A program made the translations under genes and the position numbers. 64,000 bases of DNA from Hydractinia symbiolongicarpus (taxonomy: Eukaryota; Cnidaria; Hydrozoa; Anthoathecata; Hydractiniidae). The notes below the pieces were generated by a model, which saw nothing but the letters and a program-made list of their open reading frames with translations, was not told where the DNA came from and searched no databases. This document shows, in pieces, positions 41,701 through 57,419 of this stretch. The number at the start of each line of letters is the position of its first letter. Within the stretch, counting starts at the first letter, position 1. The stretch lies in assembly GCF_029227915.1 (NCBI RefSeq), contig NC_079881.1, positions 13,741,501-13,805,500 on the forward strand. The letters run 5' to 3'.

Positions 41701-44700
41701 TTTTAACGAAATTCGATTTTGATATTTCAATAATGTAATGTTTACTTAAGGAGGGTATTTTTGGACATACAACTTATCAACATTTAAGAATATGTGAAAT
41801 GACATTCCAACGAAATTCAATTTTGATATTTCAATATTGTAATGTCTACTTAAGGAAAGTATTTTCGTATATAAGACTTACTTTAACTTTAAGAATATTT
41901 GAAATGAAATTTTAACCAAATTCGATAATTTTGTTACTGCCTACTAAACGATGGTACTTTCGTACGTAAGACTTTCAATATTAAAGAATATGTGAAATGA
42001 CATTTTAACGAAATTCGATTTTGATATTACAATATTGTAATGTCTACTTAAGGAAGGTATTTTTGGACTTACGACTTATCAACATTTAAGATTATGTGAA
42101 ATGACATTCTAACGAAATTCAATTTCGGTATTTCAATATTGTAATGTCTACTTAAGGAAAGTATTTTCGTATATAAGACTTTTTTCAACTTTAAGATTAT
42201 TTGAAATGAAGTTTTAACCCAATTGAGTTTTCATATTTAAATTTTTTACTGTCTACTTAACGATGGTATTTTCGCACATAAGACTTTCAACATTTAAGGA
42301 TATATGAAATGACATTTTAACGAAATTCAATTTTAAAATTTCAAAATTGTATTGTCTACTTAAGGAAGGTATTTTCGTATATAAGACTTACTTTAACTTT
42401 AAGAATATTTTAAATGAAATTTTAATCAAATTCGATAATTTTGTTACTGTCTACTAAACGATGGTACTTTCGTACGTAAGACTTTCAATATTAAAGAATA
42501 TGTAAAATGACATTTTAACGAAATTCGATTTTGATATTTCAATATTGTAATGTCTACTTAAGGAGGGTATTTTTGGACATACAACTTATCAACATTTAAG
42601 AATATGTGAAATGACATTCCAACGAAATTCAATTTTGATATTTCAATATTGTAATGTCTACTTAAGGAAAGTATTTTCGTATATAAGACTTACTTTAACT
42701 TTAAGAATATTTGAAATGAAATTTTAACCAAATTCGATAATTTTGTTACTGTCTACTAAACGATGGTACTTTCGTACGTAGGACTTTCAATATTAAAGAA
42801 TATGTGAAATGACATTTTAACGAAGTTCGATTTTGATATTTCAATATTGTAATGTCTACTTAAGGAAAGTATTTTCGTATATAAGACTTACTTTAACTTT
42901 AAGAATATTTTAAATGAAATTTTAACCAAATTCGATAATTTTGTTACTCTCTATTAAACGATGGTACTTTCGTACGTAAGACTTTCATTATTAAAGAATA
43001 TGTGAAATGACATTTTAACGAAATTCGATTTAGATATTTCAATATTGTAATGTCTACTTAAAGAAGGTATTTTTGCACATACGACTTATCAACATTTAAG
43101 AATATGTGAAATGACATTCTAACGAAATTCAATTTCGGTATTTCAATATTGTAATGTCTACTTAAGGAAAGTATTTTCGTATATAAGACTTTTTTCAACT
43201 TTAAGAATATTTGAAATGAAGTTTTAACCCAATTCAGATTTCATATTTAAATTTTTTACTGTCTACTTAACGATGGTATTTTCGCACATAAGACTTTCAA
43301 CATTTAAGGATATGTGAAATGAAATTTTAACGAAATTCAATTTTGATATTTCAAAATTGTATTGTCTACGTAAGGAAGGTATTTTCGTATATAAGACTTA
43401 CTTTAACTTTAAGAATATCTTAAATGTAATTTTAATCAAATTCGATAATTTTGTTACTGTCTACTAAACGATGGTACTTTCGTACGTAAGACTTTCAATA
43501 TTAAAGAATATGTGAAATGACATTTTACCGAAATTCGATTTTGATATTTCAATATTGTAATGTCTACTTAAGGAAGGTATTTTTGGACATACAACTTATC
43601 AACATTTAAGAATATGTGAAATGACATTCCAACGAAATTCAATTTTGATATTTCAATATTGTAATGTCTACTTAAGGAAAGTATTTTCGTATATAAGACT
43701 TACTTTAACTTTAAGAATATTTGAAATGAAATTTTAACCAAATTCGATAATTTTGTTACTGCCTACTAAACGATGGTACTTTCGTACGTAAGACTTTCAA
43801 TATTAAAGAATATGTGAAATGACATTTTAACGAAATTCGATTTTGATATTTCAATATTGTAATGTCTACTTAAGGAAGGTATTTTTGGACATACGACTTA
43901 TCAACATTTAAGAATATGTGAAATGACATTCTAACGAAATTCAATTTCGGTATTTCAATATTGTAATGTCTACTTAAGGAAAGTATTTTCGTATATAAGA
44001 CTTTTTTCAACTTTAAGAATATTTGAAATGAAGTTTTAACCCAATTCAGTTTTCATATTTAAATTTTTTACTGTCTACTTAACGATGGTATTTTCGCACA
44101 TAAGACTTTCAACATTTAAGGATATGTGAAATGACATTTTAACGAAATTCAATTTTAATATTTCAAAATTGTATTGTCTACTTAAGGAAGGTATTTTCGT
44201 ATATAAGACTTACTTTAACTTTAAGAATATTTTAAATGAAGTTTTAACCCAATTCAGTTTTCATATTTAAATTTTTTACTGTCTACTTAACGATGGTATT
44301 TTCACACATAAGACTTTCAACATTTAAGGATATGTGAAATGACATTTTAACGAAATTCGATTTTGATATTTCAATATTGTAATGTCTACTTAAGGAAGGT
44401 ATTTTCGTATATAAGACTTACTTTAACTTTAAGAATATCTTAAATGAAATTTTAATCAAATTCGATAATTTTGTTACTGTCTACTAAACGATGGTACTTT
44501 CGTACGTAAGACTTTCAATATTAAAGAATATGTGAAATGACATTTTAACGAAATTCGATTTTGATATTTCAATATTGTAATGTCTACTTAAGGAGGGTAT
44601 TTTTGGACATACAACTTATCAACATTTAAGAATATGTGAAATGACATTCCAACGAAATTCAATTTTGATATTTCAATATTGTAATGTCTACTTAAGGAAG

Positions 44701-47700
44701 GTATTTTCGTATATAAGACTTACTTTAACTTTAAGAATATTTGAAATAAAATTTTAACCAAATTCGATAATTTTGTTACTGCCTACTAAACGATGGTACT
44801 TTCGTACGTAAGACTTTCAATATTAAAGAATATGTGAAATGACATTTTAACGAAATTCGATTTTGATATTTCAATATTGTAATGTCTACTTAAGGAAGGT
44901 ATTTTTGGACATACGACTTATCAACATTTAAGAATATGTGAAATGACATTCTAACGAAATTCAATTTCGGTATTTCAATATTGTAATGTCTACTTAAGGA
45001 AAGTATTTTCGTATATAAGACTTTTTTCAACTTTAAGAATATTTGAAATGAAGTTTTAACCCAATTCAGATTTCATATTTAAATTTTTTACTGTCTACTT
45101 AACGATGGTATTTTCGCACATAAGACTTTCAACATTTAAGGATATGTGAAATGAAATTTTAACGAAATTCAATTTTGATATTTCAAAATTGTATTGTCTA
45201 CGTAAGGAAGGTATTTTCGTATATAAGACTTACTTTAACTTTAAGAATATCTTAAATGTAATTTTAATCAAATTCGATAATTTTGTTACTGTCTACTAAA
45301 CGATGGTACTTTCGTACGTAAGACTTTCAATATTAAAGAATATGTGAAATGACATTTTACCGAAATTCGATTTTGATATTTCAATATTGTAATGTCTACT
45401 TAAGGAAGGTATTTTTGGACATACAACTTATCAACATTTAAGAATATGTGAAATGACATTCCAACGAAATTCAATTTTGATATTTCAATATTGTAATGTC
45501 TACTTAAGGAAAGTATTTTCGTATATAAGACTTACTTTAACTTTAAGAATATTTGAAATGAAATTTTAACCAAATTCGATAATTTTGTTACTGCCTACTA
45601 AACGATGGTACTTTCGTACGTAAGACTTTCAATATTAAAGAATATGTGAAATGACATTTTAACGAAATTCGATTTTGATATTTCAAAATTGTAATGTCTA
45701 CTTAAGGAAGGTATTTTTGGACATACGACTTATCAACATTTAAGAATATGTGAAATGACATTCTAACGAAATTCAATTTCGGTATTTCAATATTGCAATG
45801 TCTACTTAAGGAAAGTATTTTCGTATATAAGACTTTTTTCAACTTTAAGAATATTTGAAATGAAGTTTTAACCCAATTCAGTTTTCATATTTAAATTTTT
45901 TACTGTCTACTTAACGATGGTATTTTCGCACATAAGACTTTCAACATTTAAGGATATGTGAAATGACATTTTAACGAAATTCAATTTTAATATTTCAAAA
46001 TTGTATTGTCTACTTAAGGAAGGTATTTTCGTATATAAGACTTACTTTAACTTTAAGAATATTTTAAATGAAGTTTTAACCCAATTCAGTTTTCATATTT
46101 AAATTTTTTACTGTCTACTTAACGATGGTATTTTCACACATAAGACTTTCAACATTTAAGGATATGTGAAATGACATTTTAACGAAATTCGATTTTGATA
46201 TTTCAATATTGTAATGTCTACTTAAGGAAGGTATTTTCGTATATAAGACTTACTTTAACTTTAAGAATATCTTAAATGAAATTTTAATCAAATTCGATAA
46301 TTTTGTTACTGTCTACTAAACGATGGTACTTTCGTACGTAAGACTTTCAATATTAAAGAATATGTGAAATGACATTTTAACGAAATTCGATTTTGATATT
46401 TCAATATTGTAATGTCTACTTAAGGAGGGTATTTTTGGACATACAACTTATCAACATTTAAGAATATGTGAAATGACATTCCAACGAAATTCAATTTTGA
46501 TATTTCAATATTGTAATGTCTACTTAAGGAAGGTATTTTCGTATATAAGACTTACTTTAACTTTAAGAATATTTGAAATAAAATTTTAACCAAATTCGAT
46601 AATTTTGTTACTGCCTACTAAACGATGGTACTTTCGTACGTAAGACTTTCAATATTAAAGAATATGTGAAATGACATTTTAACGAAATTCGATTTTGATA
46701 TTTCAATATTGTAATGTCTACTTAAGGAAGGTATTTTTGGACATACGACTTATCAACATTTAAGAATATGTGAAATGACATTCTAACGAAATTCAATTTC
46801 GGTATTTCAATATTGTAATGTCTACTTAAGGAAAGTATTTTCGTATATAAGACTTTTTTCAACTTTAAGAATATTTGAAATGAAGTTTTAACCCAATTCA
46901 GATTTCATATTTAAATTTTTTACTGTCTACTTAACGATGGTATTTTCGCACATAAGACTTTCAACATTTAAGGATATGTGAAATGAAATTTTAACGAAAT
47001 TCAATTTTGATATTTCAAAATTGTATTGTCTACGTAAGGAAGGTATTTTCGTATATAAGACTTACTTTAACTTTAAGAATATCTTAAATGTAATTTTAAT
47101 CAAATTCGATAATTTTGTTACTGTCTACTAAACGATGGTACTTTCGTACGTAAGACTTTCAATATTAAAGAATATGTGAAATGACATTTTACCGAAATTC
47201 GATTTTGATATTTCAATATTGTAATGTCTACTTAAGGAGGTTATTTTTGGACATACAACTTATCAACATTTAAGAATATGTGAAATGACATTCCAACGAA
47301 ATTCAATTTTGATATTTCAATATTGTAATGTCTACTTAAGGAAAGTATTTTCGTATATAAGACTTACTTTAACTTTAAGAATATTTGAAATGAAGTTTTA
47401 ACCCAATTCAGTTTTCATATTTAAATTTTTTACTGTCTACTTAACGATGGTATTTTCGCACATAAGACTTTCAACATTTAAGGATATGTGAAATGACATT
47501 TTAACGAAATTCAATTTTAATATTTCAAAATTGTATTGTCTACTTAAGGAAGGTATTTTCGTATATAAGACTTACTTTAACTTTAAGAATATTTTAAATG
47601 AAGTTTTAACCCAATTCAGTTTTCATATTTAAATTTTTTACTGTCTACTTAACGATGGTATTTTCACACATAAGACTTTCAACATTTAAGAATATGTGAA

Positions 47701-50700
47701 ATGACATTTTAACGAAATTCGATTTTGATATTTCAATATTGTAATGTCTACTTAAGGAAGGTATTTTCGTATATAAGACTTACTTTAACTTTAAGAATAT
47801 CTTAAATGAAATTTTAATCAAATTCGATAATTTTGTTACTGTCTACTAAACGATGGTACTTTCGTACGTAAGACTTTCAATATTAAAGAATATGTGAAAT
47901 GACATTTTAACGAAATTCGATTTTGATATTTCAATATTGTAATGTCTACTTAAGGAGGGTATTTTTGGACATACAACTTATCAACATTTAAGAATATGTG
48001 AAATGACATTCCAACGAAATTCAATTTTGATATTTCAATATTGTAATGTCTACTTAAGGAAGGTATTTTCGTATATAAGACTTACTTTAACTTTAAGAAT
48101 ATTTGAAATAAAATTTTAACCAAATTCGATAATTTTGTTACTGCCTACTAAACGATGGTACTTTCGTACGTAAGACTTTCAATATTAAAGAATATGTGAA
48201 ATGACATTTTAACGAAATTCGATTTTGATATTTCAATATTGTAATGTCTACTTAAGGAAGGTATTTTTGGACATACGACTTATCAACATTTAAGAATATG
48301 TGAAATGACATTCTAACGAAATTCAATTTCGGTATTTCAATATTGTAATGTCTACTTAAGGAAAGTATTTTCGTATATAAGACTTTTTTCAACTTTAAGA
48401 ATATTTGAAATGAAGTTTTAACCCAATTCAGATTTCATATTTAAATTTTTTACTGTCTACTTAACGATGGTATTTTCGCACATAAGACTTTCAACATTTA
48501 AGGATATGTGAAATGAAATTTTAACGAAATTCAATTTTGATATTTCAAAATTGTATTGTCTACGTAAGGAAGGTATTTTCGTATATAAGACTTACTTTAA
48601 CTTTAAGAATATCTTAAATGTAATTTTAATCAAATTCGATAATTTTGTTACTGTCTACTAAACGATGGTACTTTCGTACGTAAGACTTTCAATATTAAAG
48701 AATATGTGAAATGACATTTTACCGAAATTCGATTTTGATATTTCAATATTGTAATGTCTACTTAAGGAGGTTATTTTTGGACATACAACTTATCAACATT
48801 TAAGAATATGTGAAATGACATTCCAACGAAATTCAATTTTGATATTTCAATATTGTAATGTCTACTTAAGGAAAGTATTTTCGTATATAAGACTTACTTT
48901 AACTTTAAGAATATTTGAAATGAAATTTTAACCAAATTCGATAATTTTGTTACTGCCTACTAAACGATGGTACTTTCGTACGTAAGACTTTCAATATTAA
49001 AGAATATGTGAAATGACATTTTAACGAAATTCGATTTTGATATTTCAATATTGTAATGTCTATTTAAGGAAGGTATTTTTGGACATACGACTTATCAACA
49101 TTTAAGAATATGTGAAATGACATTCTAACGAAATTCAATTTCGGTATTTCAATATTGTAATGTCTACTTAAGGAAAGTATTTTCGTATATAAGACTTTTT
49201 TCAACTTTAAGAATATTTGAAATGAAGTTTTAACCCAATTCAGTTTTCATATTTAAATTTTTTACTGTCTACTTAACGATGGTATTTTCGCACATAAGAC
49301 TTTCAACATTTAAGGATATGTGAAATGACATTTTAACGAAATTCAATTTTAATATTTCAAAATTGTATTGTCTACTTAAGGAAGGTATTTTCGTATATAA
49401 GACTTACTTTAACTTTAAGAATATTTTAAATGAAGTTTTAACCCAATTCAGTTTTCATATTTAAATTTTTTACTGTCTACTTAACGATGGTATTTTCACA
49501 CATAAGACTTTCAACATTTAAGGATATGTGAAATCACATTTTAACGAAATTCGATTTTGATATTTCAATATTGTAATGTCTACTTAAGGAAGGTATTTTC
49601 GTATATAAGACTTACTTTAACTTAAAGAATATCTTAAATGAAATTTTAATCAAATTCGATAATTTTGTTACTGTCTACTAAACGATGGTACTTTCGTACG
49701 TAAGACTTTCAATATTAAAGAATATGTGAAATGACATTTTAACGAAATTCGATTTTGATATTTCAATATTGTAATGTCTACTTAAGGAGGGTATTTTTGG
49801 ACATACAACTTATCAACATTTAAGAATATGTGAAATGACATTCCAACGAAATTCAATTTTGATATTTCAATATTGTAATGTCTACTTAAGGAAGGTATTT
49901 TCGTATATAAGACTTACTTTAACTTTAAGAATATTTGAAATGAAATTTTAACCAAATTCGATAATTTTGTTACTGCCTACTAAACGATGGTACTTTCGTA
50001 CGTAAGACTTTCAATATTAAAGAATATGTGAAATGACATTTTAACGAAATTCGATTTTGATATTTCAATATTGTAATGTCTACTTAAGGAAGGTATTTTT
50101 GGACATACGACTTATCAACATTTAAGAATATGTGAAATGACATTCTAACGAAATTCAATTTCGGTATTTCAATATTGTAATGTCTACTTAAGGAAAGTAT
50201 TTTCGTATATAAGACTTTTTTCAACTTTAAGATTATTTGAAATGAAGTTTTAACCCAATTCAGTTTTTATATTTAAATTTTTTACTGTCTACTTAACGAT
50301 GGTATTTTCGCACATAAGACTTTCAACATTTAAGGATATATGAAATGACATTTTAACGAAATTCAATTTTAATATTTCAAAATTGTATTGTCTAGTTAAG
50401 GAAGGTATTTTCGTATATAAGACTTACTTTAACTTTAAGAATATTTTAAATGAAATTTTAATCAAATTCGATAATTTTGTTACTGTCTACTAAACGATGG
50501 TACTTTCGTACGTAAGACTTTCAATATTAAAGAATATGTAAAATGACATTTTAACGAAATTCGATTTTGATATTTCAATATTGTAATGTCTACTTAAAGA
50601 AGGTATTTTTGCACATACGACTTATCAACATTTAAGAATATGTGAAATGACATTCTAACGAAATTCAATTTCGGTATTTCAATATTGTAATGTCTACTTA

Positions 50701-50899
50701 AGGAAAGTATTTTCGTATATAAGACTTTTTTCAACTTTAAGAATATTTGAAATGAAGTTTTAACCCAATTCAGATTTCATATTTAAATTTTTTACTGTCT
50801 ACTTAACGATGGTATTTTCGCACATAAGACTTTCAACATTTAAGGATATGTGAAATGAAATTTTAACGAAATTCAATTTTGATATTTCAAAATTGTATT
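32433..50899 (+). repeat. Nested 1832/1530/2342-bp higher-order repeats
   Basis: The diagnostic variant TGTCTACGTAAGG occurs at 32433, 34265, 43363, 45195, 47027, 48557 and 50899. Spacings inside blocks are 1832, 1832, 1832, 1530 and 2342 bp. 1832 minus 1530 is 302 bp, exactly one local trimer (95+103+104), consistent with loss or gain of one trimer by unequal exchange. Confidence 0.8.
35741..46670 (+). repeat. 10.93-kb higher-order repeat, copy B
   Basis: Tandem copy of 24811-35740. The junction at about 35741 joins the homogeneous 302-bp-trimer region to sequence otherwise found only near the array edge (TTTTACCGAAATTCAATTTTG then TATAGTAATG). This shows an unequal-exchange style duplication of a whole block. 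Confidence 0.88.
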
Positions 50900-52409
50900 G
50901 TCTACGTAAGGAAGGTATTTTCGTATATAAGACTTACTTTAACTTTAAGAATATCTTAAATGTAATTTTAATCAAATTCGATAATTTTGTTACTGTCTAC
51001 TAAACGATGGTACTTTCGTACGTAAGACTTTCAATATTAAAGAATATGTGAAATGACATTTTAACGAAATTCGATTTTGATATTTCAATATTGTAATGTC
51101 TACTTAAGGAGGTTACTTTTGGACATACAACTTATCAACATTTAAGAATATGTGAAATGACATTCCAACGAAATTCAATTTTGATATTTCAATATTGTAA
51201 TGTCTACTTAAGGAAAGTATTTTCGTATATAAGACTTACTTTAACTTTAAGAATACTTGAAATGAAATTTTAACCAAATTTGATAATTTCGTTACTGCCT
51301 ACTAAACGATGGTACTTTCGTACGTAAGACTTTCAATATTAAAGAATATGTGAAATGACATTTTAACGAAATTCGATTTTGATATTTCAATATTGTAATG
51401 TCTACTTAAGGAAGGTATTTTTGGACATACGACTTATCAACATTTAAGAATATATGAAATGACATTCTAACGAAATTCAATTTCGGTATTTCAGTATTGT
51501 AATGTCTACTTAAGGAAAGTATTTTCGTATATAAGACTTTTTTCAACTTTAAGAATATTTGAAATGAAGTTTTAACCCAATTCAGTTTTCATATTTAAAT
51601 TTTTTACTGTCTACTTAACGATGGTATTTTCGCACATAAGACTTTCAACATTTAAGGATATGTGAAATGACATTTTAACGAAATTCAATTTTAATATTTC
51701 AAAATTGTATTGTCTACTTAAGGAAGGTATTTTCGTATATAAGACTTACTTTAACTTTAAGAATATTTTAAATGAAGTTTTAACCCAATTCAGTTTTCAT
51801 ATTTAAATGTTTTACTGTCTACTTAACGATGGTATTTTCACACATAAGACTTTCAACATTTAAGGATATGTGAAATGACATTTTAACGAAATTCGATTTT
51901 GATATTTCAATATTGTAATGTCTACTTAAGGAAGGTATTTTCGTATATAAGACTTACTTTAACTTTAAGAAAATTTTAAATGAAATTTTAATCAAATTCG
52001 ATAATTTTGTTACTGTCTACTAAACGATGGTACTTTCGTACGAAAGACTTTCAATATTAAAGAATATGTGAAATGACATTTTAACGAAATTCGATTTTGA
52101 TATTTCAATATTGTAATGTCTACTTAAGAAGGTATTTTTGGACATACGACTTATCAACATTTAAGAATATGTGAAATGACATTCTAACGAAATTCAATTT
52201 TGATATTTCAATATTGTAATGTCTACTTAAGGAAAGTATTTTCGTATATAAGACTTATTTCAACTTTAAGAATATTTGAAATGAAGTTTTAACCCAATTC
52301 AGTTTTAATATTTAAAATTTTTACTGTCTACATAACGATGGTATTTTCACACATAAAACTTTCAACATTTAAGGATATGTAAAATGACATTTTAACGAAA
52401 TTCAATTTT

Positions 52410-55400
52410 GATATTTCAATATTGTATTGTCTACTTAAGGAAGATATTTTCGTATATAAGACTTACTTTAACTTTAAGAATATTCTAAATGAAATTTTAA
52501 TCAAATTCGATAATTTTGTTACTGTCTACTAAACGATGGTACTTTCGTACGTAAGACTTTCAATATTAAAGAATATGTGAAATGACATTTTAACGAAATT
52601 CGATATTGATATTTCAATATTGTAAGGTATTTTTGCACATACGACTTATCAACATTTAAGAATATGTGAAATGAGATTCTAACAAAATTCAATTTTGATA
52701 TTTCAATATTGTAATGTCTACTTAAGGAAAGTATTTTCGTATAAAAGACTTTTTTCAACTTTAAGAATATTTGAAATGAAGTTTTACCCCAATTCAGTTT
52801 TAATATTTAAATTTTTTACTGTCTACTTAACGATGGTATTTTCGCACATAAGACTTTCATCATTTAAGGATATTTGAAATGGCATTTTAACGACATTCAA
52901 TTTAGATATTTCAATATTGTAATGGCTACTTAAGGAAGGTATCTTCGTATATAAGACTTATTTCAACTTTAAGAATATTTGAAATGAAGTTTTAACCCCA
53001 TTCAGTTTTAATGTTTAAATTTTTACTGTCTACATAACGATGGTATTTTCACACATAAGACTTTCAACATTTAAGGACATGTGAAATGACATTTTAACAA
53101 AATTCGATATTGATATTTCAATATTGTAATGTCTACTCAAGGAAAGTATTTTCGTATATAAGACTTATATCAACTTTAAGAATATTTGAAATGAAGTTTT
53201 AACTCAATTCAGTTTTAATATTTAAATTTTTTGCTGTCTACTTAACGATGGTATTTTTGCACATAAGTCTTTCAACATTTAAGGATATGTGAAATGGCAT
53301 TTTAACGAAATTCAATTTTGATATTTCAATATTGTAATGGCTACTTAAGGAAGGTATCTTCGTATATAAGACTTATTTCAACTTTAAGAATATTTGAAAT
53401 GAAGTTTTAACCCCATTCAGTTTTAATGTTTAAATTTTTACTGTCTACATAACGATGGTATTTTCACACATAAGACTTTCAACATTTAAGGATCTGTAAA
53501 ATGACATTTTAACGAAATTCAATTTTGATATTTCAATATTGTATTGTCTACTTAAGGAAGGTATCTTCGTATATAAGACTTACTTTAACTTTAAGAATAT
53601 TTTAAATGAAATTATAATCAAATTCAATAATTTTGTTACCGTCTACTAAACGATGGTACTTTCGTACGTAAGACTTTCAATATTAAAGAATATGTGAAAT
53701 GACATATTAACGAAATTCGATTTTGATATTTCAATATTGTAATGTCTACTTAAGGAAGGTATTTTTGGACATACGACTTATCAACATTTAAGAATATGGG
53801 AAATGACATTCTAACGAAATTCAATTTTGATATTTCAATATTGTAATGTCTACTTAAGGAAAGTATTTTCGTATATAAGACTTACTTTAACTTTAAGAAT
53901 ATTTTAAATGAAATTTTAACCAAATTCGATAATTTTGTTACTATCTACTAAACGATGGTCCTTTCGTACGTAAGACTTTCAATATTAAAGAATATGTGAA
54001 ATGACATTTTAACGAAATTCGATTTTGATATTTCAATATTGTAATGTCTACTTAAGGAAGTTATTTTTGGACATACGACTTATCAACATTTAAGAATATG
54101 TGAAATGACATTCTAACGAAATTCAATTTCGGTATTTCAATTTTGTAATGTCTACTTAAGGAAAGTATTTTCGTATATAAGACTTTTTTCAACTTTAAGA
54201 ATATTTGAAATGAAGTTTCAACCCAATTCAGTTTTCATATTTAAATTTTTTACTGTCTACTTAACGATGGTATTTTCGCACATAAGACTTTCAACATTTA
54301 AGGATATGTGAAATGACATTCTAACGAAATTCAATTTTGATATTTCAATATTGTAATGTCTACTTAAGGAAGGTATTTTCGTATATAAGACTTTTTTTAA
54401 CTTTAAGAATATTTGAAATGAAGTTTTAACCCAATTCAGTTTTAATATTTAAATTTTTTACTGTCTACTTAACGATGGTATTTTTGCACATAAGACTTTC
54501 AACATTCAAGGATATGTGAAATGACACTTTAACGAAATTCGACTTTGATATTTCAATATTGTAATGTCTACTTAAGGAAGGTATTTTTGCACATACGACT
54601 TATCAACATTTAACAATATGTGAAATGACATTCTAACGAAATTCAATTTTGATATTTCAATATTGTATTGTCTACTTAAGGAAGATATTTTCGTATATAA
54701 GACTTACTTTAACTTTAAGAATATTCTAAATGAAATTTTAATCAAATTCGATAATTTTGTTACTGTCTACTAAACGATGGTACTTTCGTACGTAAGACTT
54801 TCCATATTAAAGAATATGTGAAATGACATTTTAACGAAATTCGATATTGATATTTCAATATTGTAAGGTATTTTTGCACATACGACTTATCAACATTTAA
54901 GAATATGTGAAATGAGATTCTAACAAAATTCAATTTTGATATTTCAATATTGTAATGTCTACTTAAGGAAAGTATTTTCGTATAAAAGACTTTTTTCAAC
55001 TTTAAGAATATTTGAAATGAAGTTTTACCCCAATTCAGTTTTAATATTTAAATTTTTTACTGTCTACTTAACGATGGTATTTTCGCACATAAGACTTTCA
55101 TCATTTAAGGATATTTGAAATGGCATTTTAACGACATTCAATTTAGATATTTCAATATTGTAATGGCTACTTAAGGAAGGTATCTTCGTATATAAGACTT
55201 ATTTCAACTTTAAGAATATTTGAAATGAAGTTTTAACCCCATTCAGTTTTAATGTTTAAATTTTTACTGTCTACATAACGATGGTATTTTCACACATAAG
55301 ACTTTCAACATTTAAGGACATGTGAAATGACATTTTAACAAAATTCGATATTGATATTTCAATATTGTAATGTCTACTCAAGGAAAGTATTTTCGTATAT

Positions 55401-56891
55401 AAGACTTATATCAACTTTAAGAATATTTGAAATGAAGTTTTAACTCAATTCAGTTTTAATATTTAAATTTTTTGCTGTCTACTTAACGATGGTATTTTTG
55501 CACATAAGTCTTTCAACATTTAAGGATATGTGAAATGGCATTTTAACGAAATTCAATTTTGATATTTCAATATTGTAATGGCTACTTAAGGAAGGTATCT
55601 TCGTATATAAGACTTATTTCAACTTTAAGAATATTTGAAATGAAGTTTTAACCCCATTCAGTTTTAATGTTTAAATTTTTACTGTCTACATAACGATGGT
55701 ATTTTCACACATAAGACTTTCAACATTTAAGGATCTGTAAAATGACATTTTAACGAAATTCAATTTTGATATTTCAATATTGTATTGTCTACTTAAGGAA
55801 GGTATCTTCGTATATAAGACTTACTTTAACTTTAAGAATATTTTAAATGAAATTATAATCAAATTCAATAATTTTGTTACCGTCTACTAAACGATGGTAC
55901 TTTCGTACGTAAGACTTTCAATATTAAAGAATATGTGAAATGACATATTAACGAAATTCGATTTTGATATTTCAATATTGTAATGTCTACTTAAGGAAGG
56001 TATTTTTGGACATACGACTTATCAACATTTAAGAATATGGGAAATGACATTCTAACGAAATTCAATTTTGATATTTCAATATTGTAATGTCTACTTAAGG
56101 AAAGTATTTTCGTATATAAGACTTACTTTAACTTTAAGAATATTTTAAATGAAATTTTAACCAAATTCGATAATTTTGTTACTATCTACTAAACGATGGT
56201 CCTTTCGTACGTAAGACTTTCAATATTAAAGAATATGTGAAATGACATTTTAACGAAATTCGATTTTGATATTTCAATATTGTAATGTCTACTTAAGGAA
56301 GTTATTTTTGGACATACGACTTATCAACATTTAAGAATATGTGAAATGACATTCTAACGAAATTCAATTTCGGTATTTCAATTTTGTAATGTCTACTTAA
56401 GGAAAGTATTTTCGTATATAAGACTTTTTTCAACTTTAAGAATATTTGAAATGAAGTTTCAACCCAATTCAGTTTTCATATTTAAATTTTTTACTGTCTA
56501 CTTAACGATGGTATTTTCGCACATAAGACTTTCAACATTTAAGGATATGTGAAATGACATTCTAACGAAATTCAATTTTGATATTTCAATATTGTAATGT
56601 CTACTTAAGGAAGGTATTTTCGTATATAAGACTTTTTTTAACTTTAAGAATATTTGAAATGAAGTTTTAACCCAATTCAGTTTTAATATTTAAATTTTTT
56701 ACTGTCTACTTAACGATGGTATTTTTGCACATAAGACTTTCAACATTCAAGGATATGTGAAATGACACTTTAACGAAATTCGACTTTGATATTTCAATAT
56801 TGTAATGTCTACTTAAGGAAGGTATTTTTGCACATACGACTTATCAACATTTAACAATATGTGAAATGACATTCTAACGAAATTCAATTTT
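52410..56891 (+). repeat. 2241-bp higher-order repeat, two copies
   Basis: About 52410-54650 and 54651-56891 match at offset 2241 (for example 52421/54662, 52695/54936). Both share an internal monomer deletion, ATATTGTAAGGTATTTTTGC, at about 52615 and 54856. Confidence 0.82.
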
Positions 56892-57419
56892 GATATTTCA
56901 ATAATGTAATGTCTACTTAAGGAAGGTATTTTCGTATATAAAACTTTTTTTAACTTTAAGAATATTTGAATTGAAGTTTTAACCCAATTCAGTTTTAATA
57001 TTTAAATTTTTTACTGTCTACTTAACGATGGTATTATTGCACATAAGACTTTCAACATTCAAGGTTATGTGAAATGACACTTTAACGAAATTCGACTTTA
57101 ATATTTCAATATTGTAATGTTTACTTAAGGAAGGTATTTTTGCACATACGACTTATCAACATTTAAGAATATGTGAAATGACATTCTAACGAAATTCAAT
57201 TTTGATATTTCAATATTGTATTGTCTACTTAAGGAAGGTATTTTCGTATATAAGACTTACTTTAACTTTAAGAATATTTTAAATGAAATTTTAACCAAGT
57301 TCGATAATTTTGTTACTGTCTACTTAATGATGGTACTTTCGCACATAAGACTTTCAATGTTAAAGAATATGTGAAATGCCATTTTAACGAAATTCGATTT
57401 TGATATTTCAATATTGTAA

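Noticed and set aside
36000-47000. Copy B of the 10.93-kb block as an assembly artefact
   Set aside because: Scattered single-base differences between the copies (for example near 26950/37880, 27909/38839, 31690/42620) argue for two real copies, although only long reads can settle it.
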